Source: Bacillota bacterium (GTDB lineage: Bacteria; Bacillota; Clostridia; Lachnospirales; Lachnospiraceae). Taken from it: a DNA stretch of 64,000 bases. This document shows, one piece after another, positions 34,870 through 43,870 of this stretch. Position 1 is the first letter of the stretch, and each line of letters opens with the position of its first letter. Below the pieces are notes generated by a model. The model did no database searches. It was not told where the DNA came from and saw nothing but the letters and a program-made list of their open reading frames with translations. The position numbers and the translations under genes are program-made. The DNA lies in NCBI GenBank assembly GCA_023386815.1, contig JAEWIZ010000004.1:1-64000 (forward strand), written 5' to 3'.

Positions 34870-36303
34870 TTAGTATGCCTTACCCCAGTAGGTCATGGTT
34901 TTTGCAGGCTTTCCACAGCATACACAAGTATCTGAAATTTGCTCCTGCTCAAATGGCATACAACGAGAGGTTGCACCGGTTTTCTCTTTAATTTCCTTCT
35001 CACAAGCCTCATCCTGGCACCACATAGCTTTAATAAAGCCTGGCTTCTCCGCGATAGTCTTTTCGAACTCTTCCATGTTGGTTGCAACATAGGTATGAGA
35101 ATCACGATGATTTCTTGCTCTTTCCAGCATATCAGACTGCATGGTTTCAAGTACCTCTCCAGCCTTTGCTACAATATCATCCAGAGATACTACTATCTTT
35201 TCACGGGTATCTCTACGAACGATAACCGCCTGATTTGCTTCGATATCCTTCGGTCCAATCTCAATACGGATCGGTACACCACGCATCTCCTGCTCACTGA
35301 ACTTCCAGCCCGGGCTCTTATCAGAGTTATCGACTTTTACCTTGAAGCTGCTTAACTTTTCTTTTAATTCAAAGGCTTTATCAAGGACACCTTCTTTGTT
35401 CTGATTGATTGGGATAATCATAATCTGGGTAGGTGCAATTCTAGGAGGTAATACTAAACCGCTGTTATCACCATGCACCATGATAATAGCACCAATAATT
35501 CTGGTTGACATACCCCAAGAGGTCTGGTGAACATACTGAAGTGTGTTATTTTTATCTGTATACTGGATACCGAAGGCCTTTGCAAAACCATCCCCGAAGT
35601 TATGGCTGGTACCAGACTGTAGTGCTTTTCCGTCATGCATCAGAGCTTCGATGGTATAGGTAGCATGTGCTCCCGCGAACTTTTCTTTCTCAGACTTACG
35701 ACCTTTGATCATAGGGATCGCCAGTACCTGCTCACAGAAATCAGCGTATACATTTAACATTTGTACGGTTCTTTCTTCTGCGTCCTCAGCAGTCGCATGA
35801 GCTGTGTGGCCTTCCTGCCATAAGAATTCCATGGAACGAAGGAAAGGTCTTGTGGTCTTCTCCCAACGAACAACGGAACACCACTGGTTATATAACTTCG
35901 GAAGATCTCTGTGGGACTGAATAATCTTAGAGTACAAATCACAGAATAAAGTTTCGGAAGTAGGTCTAACACACATTCTCTCCTGCAGCTTCTCGCCACC
36001 ACCGTGAGTTACCCAAGCCACCTCTGGAGCAAAACCTTCTACATGGTCTTTTTCCTTCTGTAATAAGCTCTCTGGAATGAACATCGGTAAGTATACATTC
36101 TCTACCCCGGTATCCTTAAATCTTGCATCCATTTGTCTTTGAATGTTTTCCCAAATTGCATAACCAAGAGGTCTAAGGATCATACATCCTTTGATACTGG
36201 AATAGTCAATTAATTCTGCTTTTTTAACAACGTCAGTATACCATTGAGCAAAATCCACGTCCATGGAGGTTATCTGCTCTACTAGCTTCTTATCCTGTGC
36301 CAT
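34870..36303 (-). CDS. proS: Prolyl-tRNA synthetase, archaeal/eukaryotic-like (ProS type 3)
   Basis: This 477-residue enzyme attaches proline to tRNA-Pro. Class-II motifs: motif 1 SIKGCMILRPLGYAIWENI region, motif 2 (VVRWEKTTRPFLRSMEFLWQEGHTAH is the region near 145-175) and motif 3 later. It lacks the bacterial editing insertion and ends in a zinc-type C-terminal domain with CQDEACEKE and CVCCGKPA followed by a terminal Tyr (GKAY), typical of the type-3 form found in Clostridia. ATG 36303 is preferred over an ATG at 36312 because of AAGGAGA spacing. A T-box controls it. Confidence 0.96.
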   Translation of the reverse strand: MAQDKKLVEQITSMDVDFAQWYTDVVKKAELIDYSSIKGCMILRPLGYAIWENIQRQMDARFKDTGVENVYLPMFIPESLLQKEKDHVEGFAPEVAWVTHGGGEKLQERMCVRPTSETLFCDLYSKIIQSHRDLPKLYNQWCSVVRWEKTTRPFLRSMEFLWQEGHTAHATAEDAEERTVQMLNVYADFCEQVLAIPMIKGRKSEKEKFAGAHATYTIEALMHDGKALQSGTSHNFGDGFAKAFGIQYTDKNNTLQYVHQTSWGMSTRIIGAIIMVHGDNSGLVLPPRIAPTQIMIIPINQNKEGVLDKAFELKEKLSSFKVKVDNSDKSPGWKFSEQEMRGVPIRIEIGPKDIEANQAVIVRRDTREKIVVSLDDIVAKAGEVLETMQSDMLERARNHRDSHTYVATNMEEFEKTIAEKPGFIKAMWCQDEACEKEIKEKTGATSRCMPFEQEQISDTCVCCGKPAKTMTYWGKAY

Positions 36304-36353
36304 AATTTTCATTCTCCTTAATAATTTATTTGTTCTTGTTAATCATTAATTGC

Positions 36354-36660
36354 AACAAAAAAAGCCCTTCAAATCCACAAGGGACCGAAAAAGCTTCGGC
36401 GGTACCACCCTAATTAACTGCCGCTTCCGGCAATTCTCTTTCTCCCGTTAACGCCGGTCAATACGTTGTACTTCGGGGATGAACGCTCTTACTTTCTGCC
36501 ATCCTTTCATACAAGGCTCCAAGATTGGTTCAATAATATCTATATAAGAAGCTCACACCATCACTTCTCTCTCTGTAATAAGATCATTACCTACTATTTC
36601 TCTTCATCACCATTCTATTTCACTTCATCACTATGATAGAAACGAACTTTTTTCACTCAA
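36354..36660 (-). ncRNA. Pro-specific T-box leader of proS
   Basis: The minus-strand leader contains the conserved T-box AGGGTGGTACCGC (about 36400-36414), an AG-rich stem I with GGTGTGAG (GNUG-like), and the specifier-loop context GAACCAATC, where CCA (Pro) falls at 36526-36528. A terminator with CCCTT/AAGGG and seven U follows at 36354-36385. Uncharged tRNA-Pro would stabilise the antiterminator and allow proS expression. Class and pairing follow the established T-box model. Confidence 0.92.
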
Positions 36661-36671
36661 ATAATGTCATT

Positions 36672-36700
36672 ATTTTATGCTAGAATAACCGCTTTGTCAA
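36672..36700 (-). promoter_or_regulatory. proS T-box promoter
   Basis: TTGACA and TAAAAT with 17 bp between them lie upstream of the T-box on the minus strand. The -35 is mostly in the loop of a perfect 12-bp inverted repeat. Confidence 0.75.
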
Positions 36701-36710
36701 GCGGTTATTC
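36683..36710 (-). terminator. Perfect 12-bp hairpin after ytvI
   Basis: GAATAACCGCTT-4-AAGCGGTTATTC is perfect, but no U-tract follows on the minus strand, so it may be a terminator of ytvI or an operator for the proS promoter whose -35 it contains. Confidence 0.5.
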
Positions 36711-36715
36711 CTTGT

Positions 36716-37804
36716 TTACTTATCACTACGTATTTCTTCCTTTACTTGAACCATATCATCCCGATCATTTACCACCTTATATACCGTTTGTATAATGATA
36801 AGCCCAATTGGGCCTAGAATAAATCCTGCGATAGAAAATAACTTTAATCCAACGTACATTGCAATAAGTGTGAACAGGGGTTTGACACCAATCCGGTTTC
36901 CGATCAATTTTGGTTCTAATATTTCACGAACAATCTGACATGCAAGAAAGGTAGTTATTAAGATAGCTGCGGTATAGATATCTCCCGTAATCACCATGAT
37001 AATTGACCAGGGAACCAGAATCAGTCCACTTCCTAAGACTGGCAACGCGTCCATAATTGCTATTCCAATTCCGATAAGAGCGGCATATTCGTTTTTTGTT
37101 AGCGTTAAGCCAAAGATACATATTCCTGCTATTGTTATCATAATAATCAATTGAGAACGAAGGTACGCCACACCTGCCTCGGATAATTTCTTTGTCACTC
37201 TGTGTATATCGTGATAGAGACTATTCTTTTCAAACTTTTTATGATAATCCGGTAAATCCTTAACAATTAAGACTGCTGCCACAAACACGATCAGCATAAT
37301 ACCAATGACTGCAATGACTCTAATTGTAATTGAGATGGAGTGCTGTGTAATCTCGGGTATCACCTGGGTTTTTACCCGATTTATTGTTTGAAGAATATTT
37401 TCATCCATCGTGGATCTCATGGTTCCACCATCCAGACCGAACAACTTATCACAATGGTTGCAGATCTTATCCAATTTACTTGCAATGAGATCCAGGTAAA
37501 TAGGTAGATTACGGATGAATGCAATAGCCTGCTTTACCAGAATATTGATTAAAAGGCAGATGCTTGTCCCGAATACCGCAACCAATAATAGAAGGGAACC
37601 TGCACCTCCAAGAATTCTGGGGATTTTGAATTTACGATATAAGGACTCGGTGACTGGTCGAACAATCCACGCCAAAAAATAGGAAAACAGAAAGGGTAAT
37701 ATCAACGGAAGCAGGTATTTAAAACCCAGGTATACTCCTAATGTAATTCCAATCATTAGAATAAGTGCTCTTATCTTATGTGAATTTTCTTCACCCAGCC
37801 TCAT
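36716..37804 (-). CDS. ytvI: YtvI-like sporulation membrane protein (AI-2E transporter family)
   Basis: The 362-residue multi-pass protein has the AI-2E/UPF0118 fold: tandem N-terminal helices (LILMIGITLGVYLGFKYLLPLILPF), a soluble middle (NLPIYLDLIASKLDKIC) and a C-terminal block with GIGIAIMDALPVLGSGLILVPW, the family signature around DxxPxxG, then EILEPKLIGNRIGVKPL. Clostridial members of this branch are annotated as sporulation protein YtvI. The transport substrate is unproven. GGAGGTG precedes the start. No sporulation genes flank it directly. Confidence 0.85.
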   Translation of the reverse strand: MRLGEENSHKIRALILMIGITLGVYLGFKYLLPLILPFLFSYFLAWIVRPVTESLYRKFKIPRILGGAGSLLLLVAVFGTSICLLINILVKQAIAFIRNLPIYLDLIASKLDKICNHCDKLFGLDGGTMRSTMDENILQTINRVKTQVIPEITQHSISITIRVIAVIGIMLIVFVAAVLIVKDLPDYHKKFEKNSLYHDIHRVTKKLSEAGVAYLRSQLIIMITIAGICIFGLTLTKNEYAALIGIGIAIMDALPVLGSGLILVPWSIIMVITGDIYTAAILITTFLACQIVREILEPKLIGNRIGVKPLFTLIAMYVGLKLFSIAGFILGPIGLIIIQTVYKVVNDRDDMVQVKEEIRSDK

Positions 37805-37833
37805 GCCATCACCTCCGAGTTTTAATAATAAAG

Positions 37834-37862
37834 AAAAAACTGTTAAGAAGTTAATTAACAGT
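37834..37862 (-). terminator. Terminator of the receiver-hemerythrin transcript
   Basis: ACTGTTAA pairs with TTAACAGT across a short spacer; the minus strand continues with TTTTTTC. It lies 280 bp downstream of the gene end at 38140. Confidence 0.7.
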
Positions 37863-37878
37863 CCTTGTTTTTCAAACT

Positions 37879-37910
37879 ACAAGTGAACCAGCAAAAGCTG
37901 ATTCACTTGT
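37879..37910. terminator. Second hairpin downstream of the receiver-hemerythrin gene
   Basis: ACAAGTGAACCAGC pairs with GCTGATTCACTTGT (one mismatch, AAAA loop). The rest of the gap to 38139 is AT-rich and holds no gene or further structure I can support. Confidence 0.6.
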
Positions 37911-38139
37911 TATTATAAAAAGATTTATATGACTATAAATCCTCTTATCGATATTGTTTGCCAAACATAATTTTATATCCTCGGGGATAATTTCTAATTA
38001 TTTAGCTAATATTATGTAATTTACCTTTAATCTGTAAAAAACGTTATTCTATGTTAACTTTTCTAACAGTTACAACCAATAAAATACTATAATCTTCTGT
38101 TTAAAGCAATTTATGTAACAAAAGCTACTCTTATTATCG

Positions 38140-38976
38140 TCACCTTTCTTCAGTCTTCAAAATATCCTTTATTTTCATATCACCCAACAATATATGATGA
38201 ATGAGCCAATCCTTAATAAATAAACTGATGCTAATCAGCTCCTTATCACTAATGCTCTGATTTTTATGACTTTCCATTATTTCATTGATTCGCAGCCTGA
38301 ATTTATCATGGCTTTCCTTATGCTTTTCATAACCCTCAAAAGAAATCTTTAATTGATACTGCTCTTCATGTTCAAAATGAGTATTCACATATTCCATTAA
38401 AAAGCCAATCAACTCGTGATAGTATTCGTGCCCATGTCCCTCTCTCATCATGGAATAAAGCTTATTAAAATGTTCAAAAATTTTTTTGTGCTCAGAATCA
38501 AGCAGCTCAACACCAATGGAATAGTCCTCACTCCATTTTAAAGAAATGGCATTCTCCAAAAATAACTCACCCGTTTTAAAGCTTTCATTTTCCTGATAAG
38601 GCCTCTGACTATCATATTTTAGCTTATATACTTTGCTGATTAGAGTTTCTGCTTCAAAGGGTTTTAACACAAACTCCCGGCAACCTACCGCAATTGCTTG
38701 TTTTAAGGTTGAAAGATTGGAGTCCCCACTTATCGAAATGATCGGTGCATTATCTATTTCTTTTCTTATCCTTCTAATTAGTTGAATCATGTCATGGTCT
38801 CTGTCATCCAGATCCACAATGATACAATCCGGTTGATTCGTTGTTCGATAATTCGCTAAATTTAATCCGGAATAATCCTTTACTATTTCAATGTTATGGA
38901 AACCGTTCTCTGTAAGAATCCGTTTCATTTTATATCCCAAGATACTTGTATGCTCAAAGATCAATATTATTCCCAC
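38140..38976 (-). CDS. Response-regulator receiver fused to bacteriohemerythrin
   Basis: The 278-residue protein joins a receiver (residues 3-118) to a hemerythrin (145-275). Phosphoacceptor Asp55 (IIVDLDD), Ser83 (SISGDS) and Lys105 (VLKPFE) are present, but the acidic pair after strand 1 is changed to E-H (LIFEHTS). All hemerythrin iron ligands are visible: His163 (SEHKKIF), His200/Glu204 (HFEHEE), His219/His223 (EKHKESH), His261/Asp266 (HILLGD). It likely senses oxygen or iron and transmits through the receiver. GTG 38976 follows GGAGG five bases upstream. Confidence 0.9.
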   Translation of the reverse strand: MGIILIFEHTSILGYKMKRILTENGFHNIEIVKDYSGLNLANYRTTNQPDCIIVDLDDRDHDMIQLIRRIRKEIDNAPIISISGDSNLSTLKQAIAVGCREFVLKPFEAETLISKVYKLKYDSQRPYQENESFKTGELFLENAISLKWSEDYSIGVELLDSEHKKIFEHFNKLYSMMREGHGHEYYHELIGFLMEYVNTHFEHEEQYQLKISFEGYEKHKESHDKFRLRINEIMESHKNQSISDKELISISLFIKDWLIHHILLGDMKIKDILKTEER

Positions 38977-39027
38977 AGTAACCTCCAACTAATCTAAGTA
39001 GGATATCGTTCGTGTATTATAAATAGC

Positions 39028-39063
39028 CTCCCATCCAGTGATAAACACCAGTTGAGAGGCTGC
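39028..39063 (-). terminator. Possible terminator of the kinase-like gene
   Basis: AGCCTC pairs with GAGGCT and part of the intervening CAACTGGTG/CACTGGATG region can pair. A weak T-rich tail (TATTTATAAT) follows on the minus strand. Confidence 0.5.
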
Positions 39064-39108
39064 TTCTACTTACTTATAACTAATTCAACCTGATATTTGA
39101 ACCTTCTT

Positions 39109-39909
39109 CTATTCAACTTCTTCAATTGCTGCATAAGGTACGTTTGCAAGAAGAGCCGCTTTAGCCTGATCTATCCCTTCCAGTACCTCATAATCCTCAT
39201 CCGCTTTCTTTACCTTAAGAACAGTATCAATTACATCCTCTATGTTTTTATAATCTTTGATTAAGCCCTGAAGTCTATCTTTATCCTCTTTTGTTATTGC
39301 CTCTTCCTTTACCAGCCTTCTTGGAGATACCAACATTTTTGTAGTCTGGACAGCCTCTCCCTTCGCATAAAATGCCTTTGCTTCCCTAACAATAATTTCA
39401 GCAATTTTATTGGGCGTACAATAGGTACTATCAATTACAAGATTGTAGTTGGAGAAATCCATATAGCTTATATTGTATATGTCCTTGTAACGAAGACATT
39501 CGGTCAAGGCACGTTCTGAAAGCAGCTTCTTCGCTTCTTCAAGAGAAGAATAGTTTTCTACCTCGCCTCGCTGATCGTTCATTACACGCTCTGCTGCAAC
39601 ACTCAAGTTTACCGACACAAAAACCTTAAAGGAATAATCCACGAAATGCCATGCCAAACGGGAGTCAAAGATAATATCCTTGTCCTTCTTTTCTTTCGAA
39701 ATTCTCGTAGTCGCATCATCAATCATAGCATCATACTTTTTATCACTGCGCATAAACTGGTTAAGCTCCAGAGTTGTCATGTTCATCTGTCCTGCCAGCT
39801 CTCTCTGAACCTTTCCTGTGGAGTAAATCTCAAAATTATATTTTTCATTTAATAATTTACAGATGGTGGATTTCCCACTTCCTAAATTACCTGTAATCGT
39901 AATATGCAT
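39109..39909 (-). CDS. Cytidylate-kinase-like P-loop protein with C-terminal extension
   Basis: The 266-residue protein has the P-loop ITGNLGSGKSTICKLL (residues 5-20), a CMP-kinase-type NMP region (YSTGKVQRELAGQMN) and LID-like IIFDSRLAWHF. The last 90 residues are a Glu/Lys-rich extension not seen in ordinary Cmk (LVSPRRLVKEEAITKED). It is annotated generally as cytidylate kinase-like family, and true CMP specificity is not established. GAGGAAAG precedes the start. It stands alone, not next to the usual ispH/rpsA partners. Confidence 0.82.
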   Translation of the reverse strand: MHITITGNLGSGKSTICKLLNEKYNFEIYSTGKVQRELAGQMNMTTLELNQFMRSDKKYDAMIDDATTRISKEKKDKDIIFDSRLAWHFVDYSFKVFVSVNLSVAAERVMNDQRGEVENYSSLEEAKKLLSERALTECLRYKDIYNISYMDFSNYNLVIDSTYCTPNKIAEIIVREAKAFYAKGEAVQTTKMLVSPRRLVKEEAITKEDKDRLQGLIKDYKNIEDVIDTVLKVKKADEDYEVLEGIDQAKAALLANVPYAAIEEVE

Positions 39910-40233
39910 GGATCTTTCCTCTCTCCTTCTACCCTCATACCAAATATTTATTTGTATATGCAGAAAACAATAGATATACCTTTTAATTATTAATACGTAT
40001 TATAGACGATTCCACACAAAAAAACAACCGTGAAGTATAGGAATTGCTTGATTTCTAGCGCTTTCGCAGTAACTCGCTAAAGTGTTTTGTTAGGCTCCCT
40101 CTTATCCACAGATCAAGGTAATTACAATGACTTAATCCACAAATAAAATCCGAGGTACTGGATAACTTGCGATTTAAGTCTTTGAAGTAGTTGATCATTT
40201 TCATTTTGTTGTTTTTATATTTTCCTCAGTTAC

Positions 40234-40485
40234 CTAAATCTGCTTCTTTGAATAAATTGTTTTTACATTTACACCTTTGACCATACCTAGTTTGCCCGCC
40301 ATGGTACTAATAATATCTGCCTCTGCATTTACTACAACGCTAATAATACTAATTCCCTTTTCACGATACGGTAAGCCCATTCTACCAATTACATACTGGT
40401 TATATTCATGTAGCAAAGAATTAATCTTCTCCGCTGCCTCCAAATCCTCCACAATAATTCCTATCAGCGCTACCCTAGTTTCCAT
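40234..40485 (-). CDS. TM1266-family iron-only hydrogenase system regulator
   Basis: This 83-residue ACT-like small protein has ALIGIIVEDLEAAEKINSLLHEY, the core RMGLPYREKGISIISVVVNA, and GKLGMVKGVNVKTIYSK. This pattern matches TM1266, a putative regulator found next to [FeFe]-hydrogenase maturation genes. Here no hydrogenase gene is nearby. The ACT/NikR-like fold suggests ligand binding. GGAAATG with good spacing precedes ATG 40485. Confidence 0.85.
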   Translation of the reverse strand: METRVALIGIIVEDLEAAEKINSLLHEYNQYVIGRMGLPYREKGISIISVVVNAEADIISTMAGKLGMVKGVNVKTIYSKKQI

Positions 40486-40570
40486 CTCACATTTCCTTTC
40501 TCAAGTTCCCATAATTTTATTTCTGCTAAGATTGTTAATACTGTTTTATACCGATTAATCTTGCATATAA

Positions 40571-40600
40571 AATTCCCTATGTCTCACAGACATAGGGATT
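40571..40600. terminator. Isolated hairpin upstream of the TM1266-type gene
   Basis: AATTCCCTATGTC pairs with GACATAGGGATT around TCACA, about 90 bp upstream of the leftward gene start. It may end an uncharacterised leftward transcript in 40601-40742. Otherwise the 390-bp gap (40486-40876) has an AACAAG/CTTGTT stem at 40711-40729 and the promoter at 40787. Confidence 0.45.
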
Positions 40601-40786
40601 ATGATTATCATATATATATCGCTTAATAGTATTCCTTCACTGTTGCCGGGCGATATTTGTCATATTGAACCTATGCCTCTCTGTCAGATACTCCTTCCAA
40701 ATCAGCTAAAACAAGCTTATCACCTTGTTAAAACATTGTCAATATTGCATCTGGAAATTCAATGATACGCCAGAGAGATAATTATC

Positions 40787-40815
40787 TTGCCAAAGAATAG
40801 GATTCGCTATATGAT
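40787..40815 (+). promoter_or_regulatory. Promoter of the HD-domain gene
   Basis: TTGCCA and TATGAT are separated by 17 bp and lie 62 bp before ATG 40877. This makes the earlier TTG at 40787 an unlikely start codon. Confidence 0.6.
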
Positions 40816-40876
40816 AGATGAAATAAAGCACCTAACTTTAAATTCAGTTACTCTATTCGGAAAGGCAGGCGAAACA

Positions 40877-41368
40877 ATGAGCTCTATCATAAACCTTCAA
40901 CTGGAAATGATCAAATACTATTCTAGTGATCCAAAGCGAATTCAACATTTTACAAAAGTACATAGCTTTGCCAAACTAATCGGTACTTGCGAGCAACTGA
41001 AGGATTCCACGCTATTCCTTCTGGAAGCAGCTGCTCTTGTCCATGATATCGGTATAAGGCTATGTGAAGAGAAATATGGTAATTGCAATGGTAAGCTTCA
41101 GGAAACAGAAGGGCCTGCCCTTGCAAGAGAAATGCTTGAGCGGCTCGGATTTGAGCAGGCTTTGATTGAGCGGGTATGTTACTTGGTTGGACACCATCAT
41201 ACCTATACAGAAATTGACGGTATTGATTATCAGATTCTTGTAGAAGCAGATTTCTTAGTAAATCTCTATGAGGATAACCTTTCAATGTCAGCCTGTGAAA
41301 CTACTCTGAATAAAATTTTTAAGACTGACAGTGGTCGTAACCTGTGTAGAACCATGTTTCTTTCCTAG
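40877..41368 (+). CDS. HD-domain phosphohydrolase-like protein
   Basis: This 163-residue single HD-domain protein has SDPKRIQHFTKVHSFAKLIG (metal His), AAALVHDIGIRLCEEK (HD pair near residue 63) and a later VGHHHTYTEIDG (His pair near 100) plus DFLVNLYED. The family hydrolyses nucleotides or similar phosphate esters; the substrate is unknown. The start at 40877 is chosen because a promoter covers the upstream in-frame region. The ribosome site (AGGCG) is weak. A start at 40787 would add 30 residues. Confidence 0.8.
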   Translation: MSSIINLQLEMIKYYSSDPKRIQHFTKVHSFAKLIGTCEQLKDSTLFLLEAAALVHDIGIRLCEEKYGNCNGKLQETEGPALAREMLERLGFEQALIERVCYLVGHHHTYTEIDGIDYQILVEADFLVNLYEDNLSMSACETTLNKIFKTDSGRNLCRTMFLS

Positions 41369-41423
41369 TTAAGTATCTTATGCTTCCGTAATAGTAAACA
41401 TCTTGTGTTTCATCATATGCAAA

Positions 41424-41509
41424 ATAACCCCTCCTTTAAAAACTGGCCTCCCAATTGCTAGATTTCTAGGTCTAACTTATTAGGGCCACATCATTCCTAG
41501 GCGGGGTTG
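41424..41509. terminator. Possible large terminator between the HD gene and the response regulator
   Basis: AACCCCTCC pairs with GGCGGGGTT and encloses inner GGCC pairings. It is followed by GATTTCTTATATTT, moderately U-rich. Convergent genes end at 41368 and 41546. Confidence 0.45.
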
Positions 41510-41545
41510 ATTTCTTATATTTAATTACAAGGCAGCTTCTCTATC

Positions 41546-42235
41546 CTACACCTTAAATCGGTACCCAACACCCCATATAGTCTCAATATACTGAGGCTTC
41601 GAGGTATTGTATTCTACCTTCTCTCTAATTTTCTTGATGTGCACCGTTACAGTCGCAATATCACCCACGGATTCCATATCCCAGATCTCACGGAACAATT
41701 CATCCTTCGTATAAACCCTATTTGGATTCTCTGCGAGGAAGGTAAGAAGATCAAATTCCTTTGTTGTAAATATCTTCTCTTCGCCATTTAAGAATACACG
41801 TCTCGCTGTTTTATCTATCTTAAGACCACGAATTTCAAGCACTTCATTTTCTTTCGTTCCTGAGCCAATCAGTCTTTCATATCTGGCTAAATGTGCCTTT
41901 ACTCTCGCTACAAGCTCACTAGGGCTGAAGGGCTTCGTCATATAGTCATCCGCTCCAAGTCCCAGACCCCGGATTTTATCAATATCATCCCTCTTTGCTG
42001 ATACCATAATTACCGGTATATTTTTAACCTCTCGAATACGCTTGCAGATCTCAAAACCATCTACCGTAGGAAGCATAAGATCTAAAATTACGAGGTCATA
42101 CTCCTCTGATATCGCCTTACGCAGCCCCAGATCACCAGCGGTCTCCACTTCTACCTCGAAGCCGCTGAGTTCTAGATAATCCTTTTCTAATTCTGCAATC
42201 GCAATTTCATCCTCAACGATTAATATTTTACTCAT
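41546..42235 (-). CDS. OmpR-family response regulator
   Basis: This 229-residue transcription factor is the partner of the histidine kinase upstream. The receiver has acidic residues in ILIVEDEIAIAE, phosphoacceptor Asp in LVILDLMLPTVDGF (near 53), Ser/Thr in VSAKRDD and Lys in DDYMTKPFSPSEL. A winged-helix DNA-binding domain (residues about 130-229) ends in YIETIWGVGYRF. AGGAGG precedes the start. Its target is unknown, since no transport or wall gene is adjacent. Confidence 0.95.
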   Translation of the reverse strand: MSKILIVEDEIAIAELEKDYLELSGFEVEVETAGDLGLRKAISEEYDLVILDLMLPTVDGFEICKRIREVKNIPVIMVSAKRDDIDKIRGLGLGADDYMTKPFSPSELVARVKAHLARYERLIGSGTKENEVLEIRGLKIDKTARRVFLNGEEKIFTTKEFDLLTFLAENPNRVYTKDELFREIWDMESVGDIATVTVHIKKIREKVEYNTSKPQYIETIWGVGYRFKV

Positions 42236-42361
42236 AACAAAACCTCCTTCATTTCAACCAGAGTCTCATCCACTAATCGATGTCAGCTAATTAAATGCCA
42301 GACCATTGAAAGCAAAATCCCACTCCGTGCTTATTAGATTAATTCTTGTTATTAAAACGCC

Positions 42362-43852
42362 TTATATGGCTATATTCTTCTCACTTTTCTTTAAGGTGAA
42401 GAAAATAATTGTTCCTTCGCCCAATTCACTTTCCGCCCATATCCTGCCTGCATGATCTTCTATAATTTTTTTGGAAATGGCAAGCCCTAAACCGCTGCCA
42501 CCTTTCCGGGAATTTCTTGAAGCATCTGCCCGGTAAAATCGTTCAAAAATATAGGGTAAATCTGCTTTTGGTATTCCCATACCATTATCCTCAATCTCCA
42601 CCTGGATAAAGGCGCCAATATCATGCAAACGAATACGAACCTGTGCATTACCGGATTTCCTATACTTCGTTGCATTCCCAACAATATTGTTAATGACCCG
42701 TTTTAGTTGCTCTGCATCCGCTACAACTTCTATGGATGGATCCGTATCATTCTCATAAAGTATTTCCACATTCACAATTTCCAAATCTAATGATATATCC
42801 TCAATACAGTCTTCGAAATAATCATGAAGGTTAATCTCCTTGAAGCTATACGGAATCGTGTTATTATCAATCTTTGCGTAAAAGGCAAGCTCATCCACCA
42901 AAATTGACATATCATTGGCTTTCGTCATGATCGTTCTCAAATACTTCTCTTGCTTATCCGGTGTCACCGCGACACCATCAATTAAGCCCTCTGCATAGCC
43001 TTTGATAGCTGTCAGCGGGGTTTTTAAATCATGGGAGATGTTACTGATTAATCCTTTGATGTCTTCTTCATAGGCAAGCCTACTATCAATCAGCTCTTTC
43101 AAGCGAATTCTCATCTCTTCAAAATCCTCACAGAGCTGTCCAATCTCATCCTCTGTCTCAGCCTTAACGGAATACTCCAAATCACCATCTTTGATTTGAT
43201 TCATCGCAAAGCGCAGAATATTTAATGGCCTTAGAATACTTCGATAGATGATAAATGCCAGGATAATTGCCGTAAAGAATAAGATAATGAAAAAGGAAAT
43301 AACAAATTGCATCGCAACTGCCTTGATCTGCGGTACTAATGTATTCAAATCCGTGATAACAAAGATGGTTCCTTCCCCACCATCCGAAAAATAGAAGTCT
43401 TGTGCCTTTACGAGGAACGGGTTTTTACCTTCAATGTAAGTTCCGCCATCCACCTCTGTACTGTATACACCAAAGGCCTGAAGGTCATCCTCTACCAAAG
43501 CTAATTGTTCATCATTTCCTGTAAAAATAAACACTCCATTCTTACGTACTGCAACGAAGGAATATTTCATCTTGAGCTCTTCATTCAAATTTGTAATATA
43601 ATCTATATTAGCGAGCTTTTCCGGCGTTTTTAATGCAGCAAGCTTGATCTCATTATAGGTTCCCCTCGTTAACCGATTTAATATCTGAATGGGGTTGGTG
43701 AGAATCTGAAGAGTATCTGCCTCCACATCATAGGATTCCTGGATCGAATTCATCTGAAAGCCGACAATTGTGCTTGCCGCAACAGAAAACATAAAAACCG
43801 GCATTGCAATCATAATTAGGAATGCATATAAAATTCTGTCCTTTAGCTTCAA
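42362..43852 (-). CDS. Two-component sensor histidine kinase
   Basis: The 496-residue membrane kinase has TM1 near 8-30, an extracellular sensor (about 35-175), TM2 near 178-205, HAMP (205-257), a HisKA domain with SNISHDLKTPLTAIKGYAEG, and an ATPase with NNIVGNATKY, DNGMGIP and GGSGLGLAI. It precedes its response regulator by 126 bp. The start codon is TTG with GAGGAG upstream. The palindromic MITE-like element lies 28 bp before the start, where a promoter would be expected. Confidence 0.94.
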   Translation of the reverse strand: MKLKDRILYAFLIMIAMPVFMFSVAASTIVGFQMNSIQESYDVEADTLQILTNPIQILNRLTRGTYNEIKLAALKTPEKLANIDYITNLNEELKMKYSFVAVRKNGVFIFTGNDEQLALVEDDLQAFGVYSTEVDGGTYIEGKNPFLVKAQDFYFSDGGEGTIFVITDLNTLVPQIKAVAMQFVISFFIILFFTAIILAFIIYRSILRPLNILRFAMNQIKDGDLEYSVKAETEDEIGQLCEDFEEMRIRLKELIDSRLAYEEDIKGLISNISHDLKTPLTAIKGYAEGLIDGVAVTPDKQEKYLRTIMTKANDMSILVDELAFYAKIDNNTIPYSFKEINLHDYFEDCIEDISLDLEIVNVEILYENDTDPSIEVVADAEQLKRVINNIVGNATKYRKSGNAQVRIRLHDIGAFIQVEIEDNGMGIPKADLPYIFERFYRADASRNSRKGGSGLGLAISKKIIEDHAGRIWAESELGEGTIIFFTLKKSEKNIAI

Positions 43853-43870
43853 ACCAAACTCCTCACTTTC

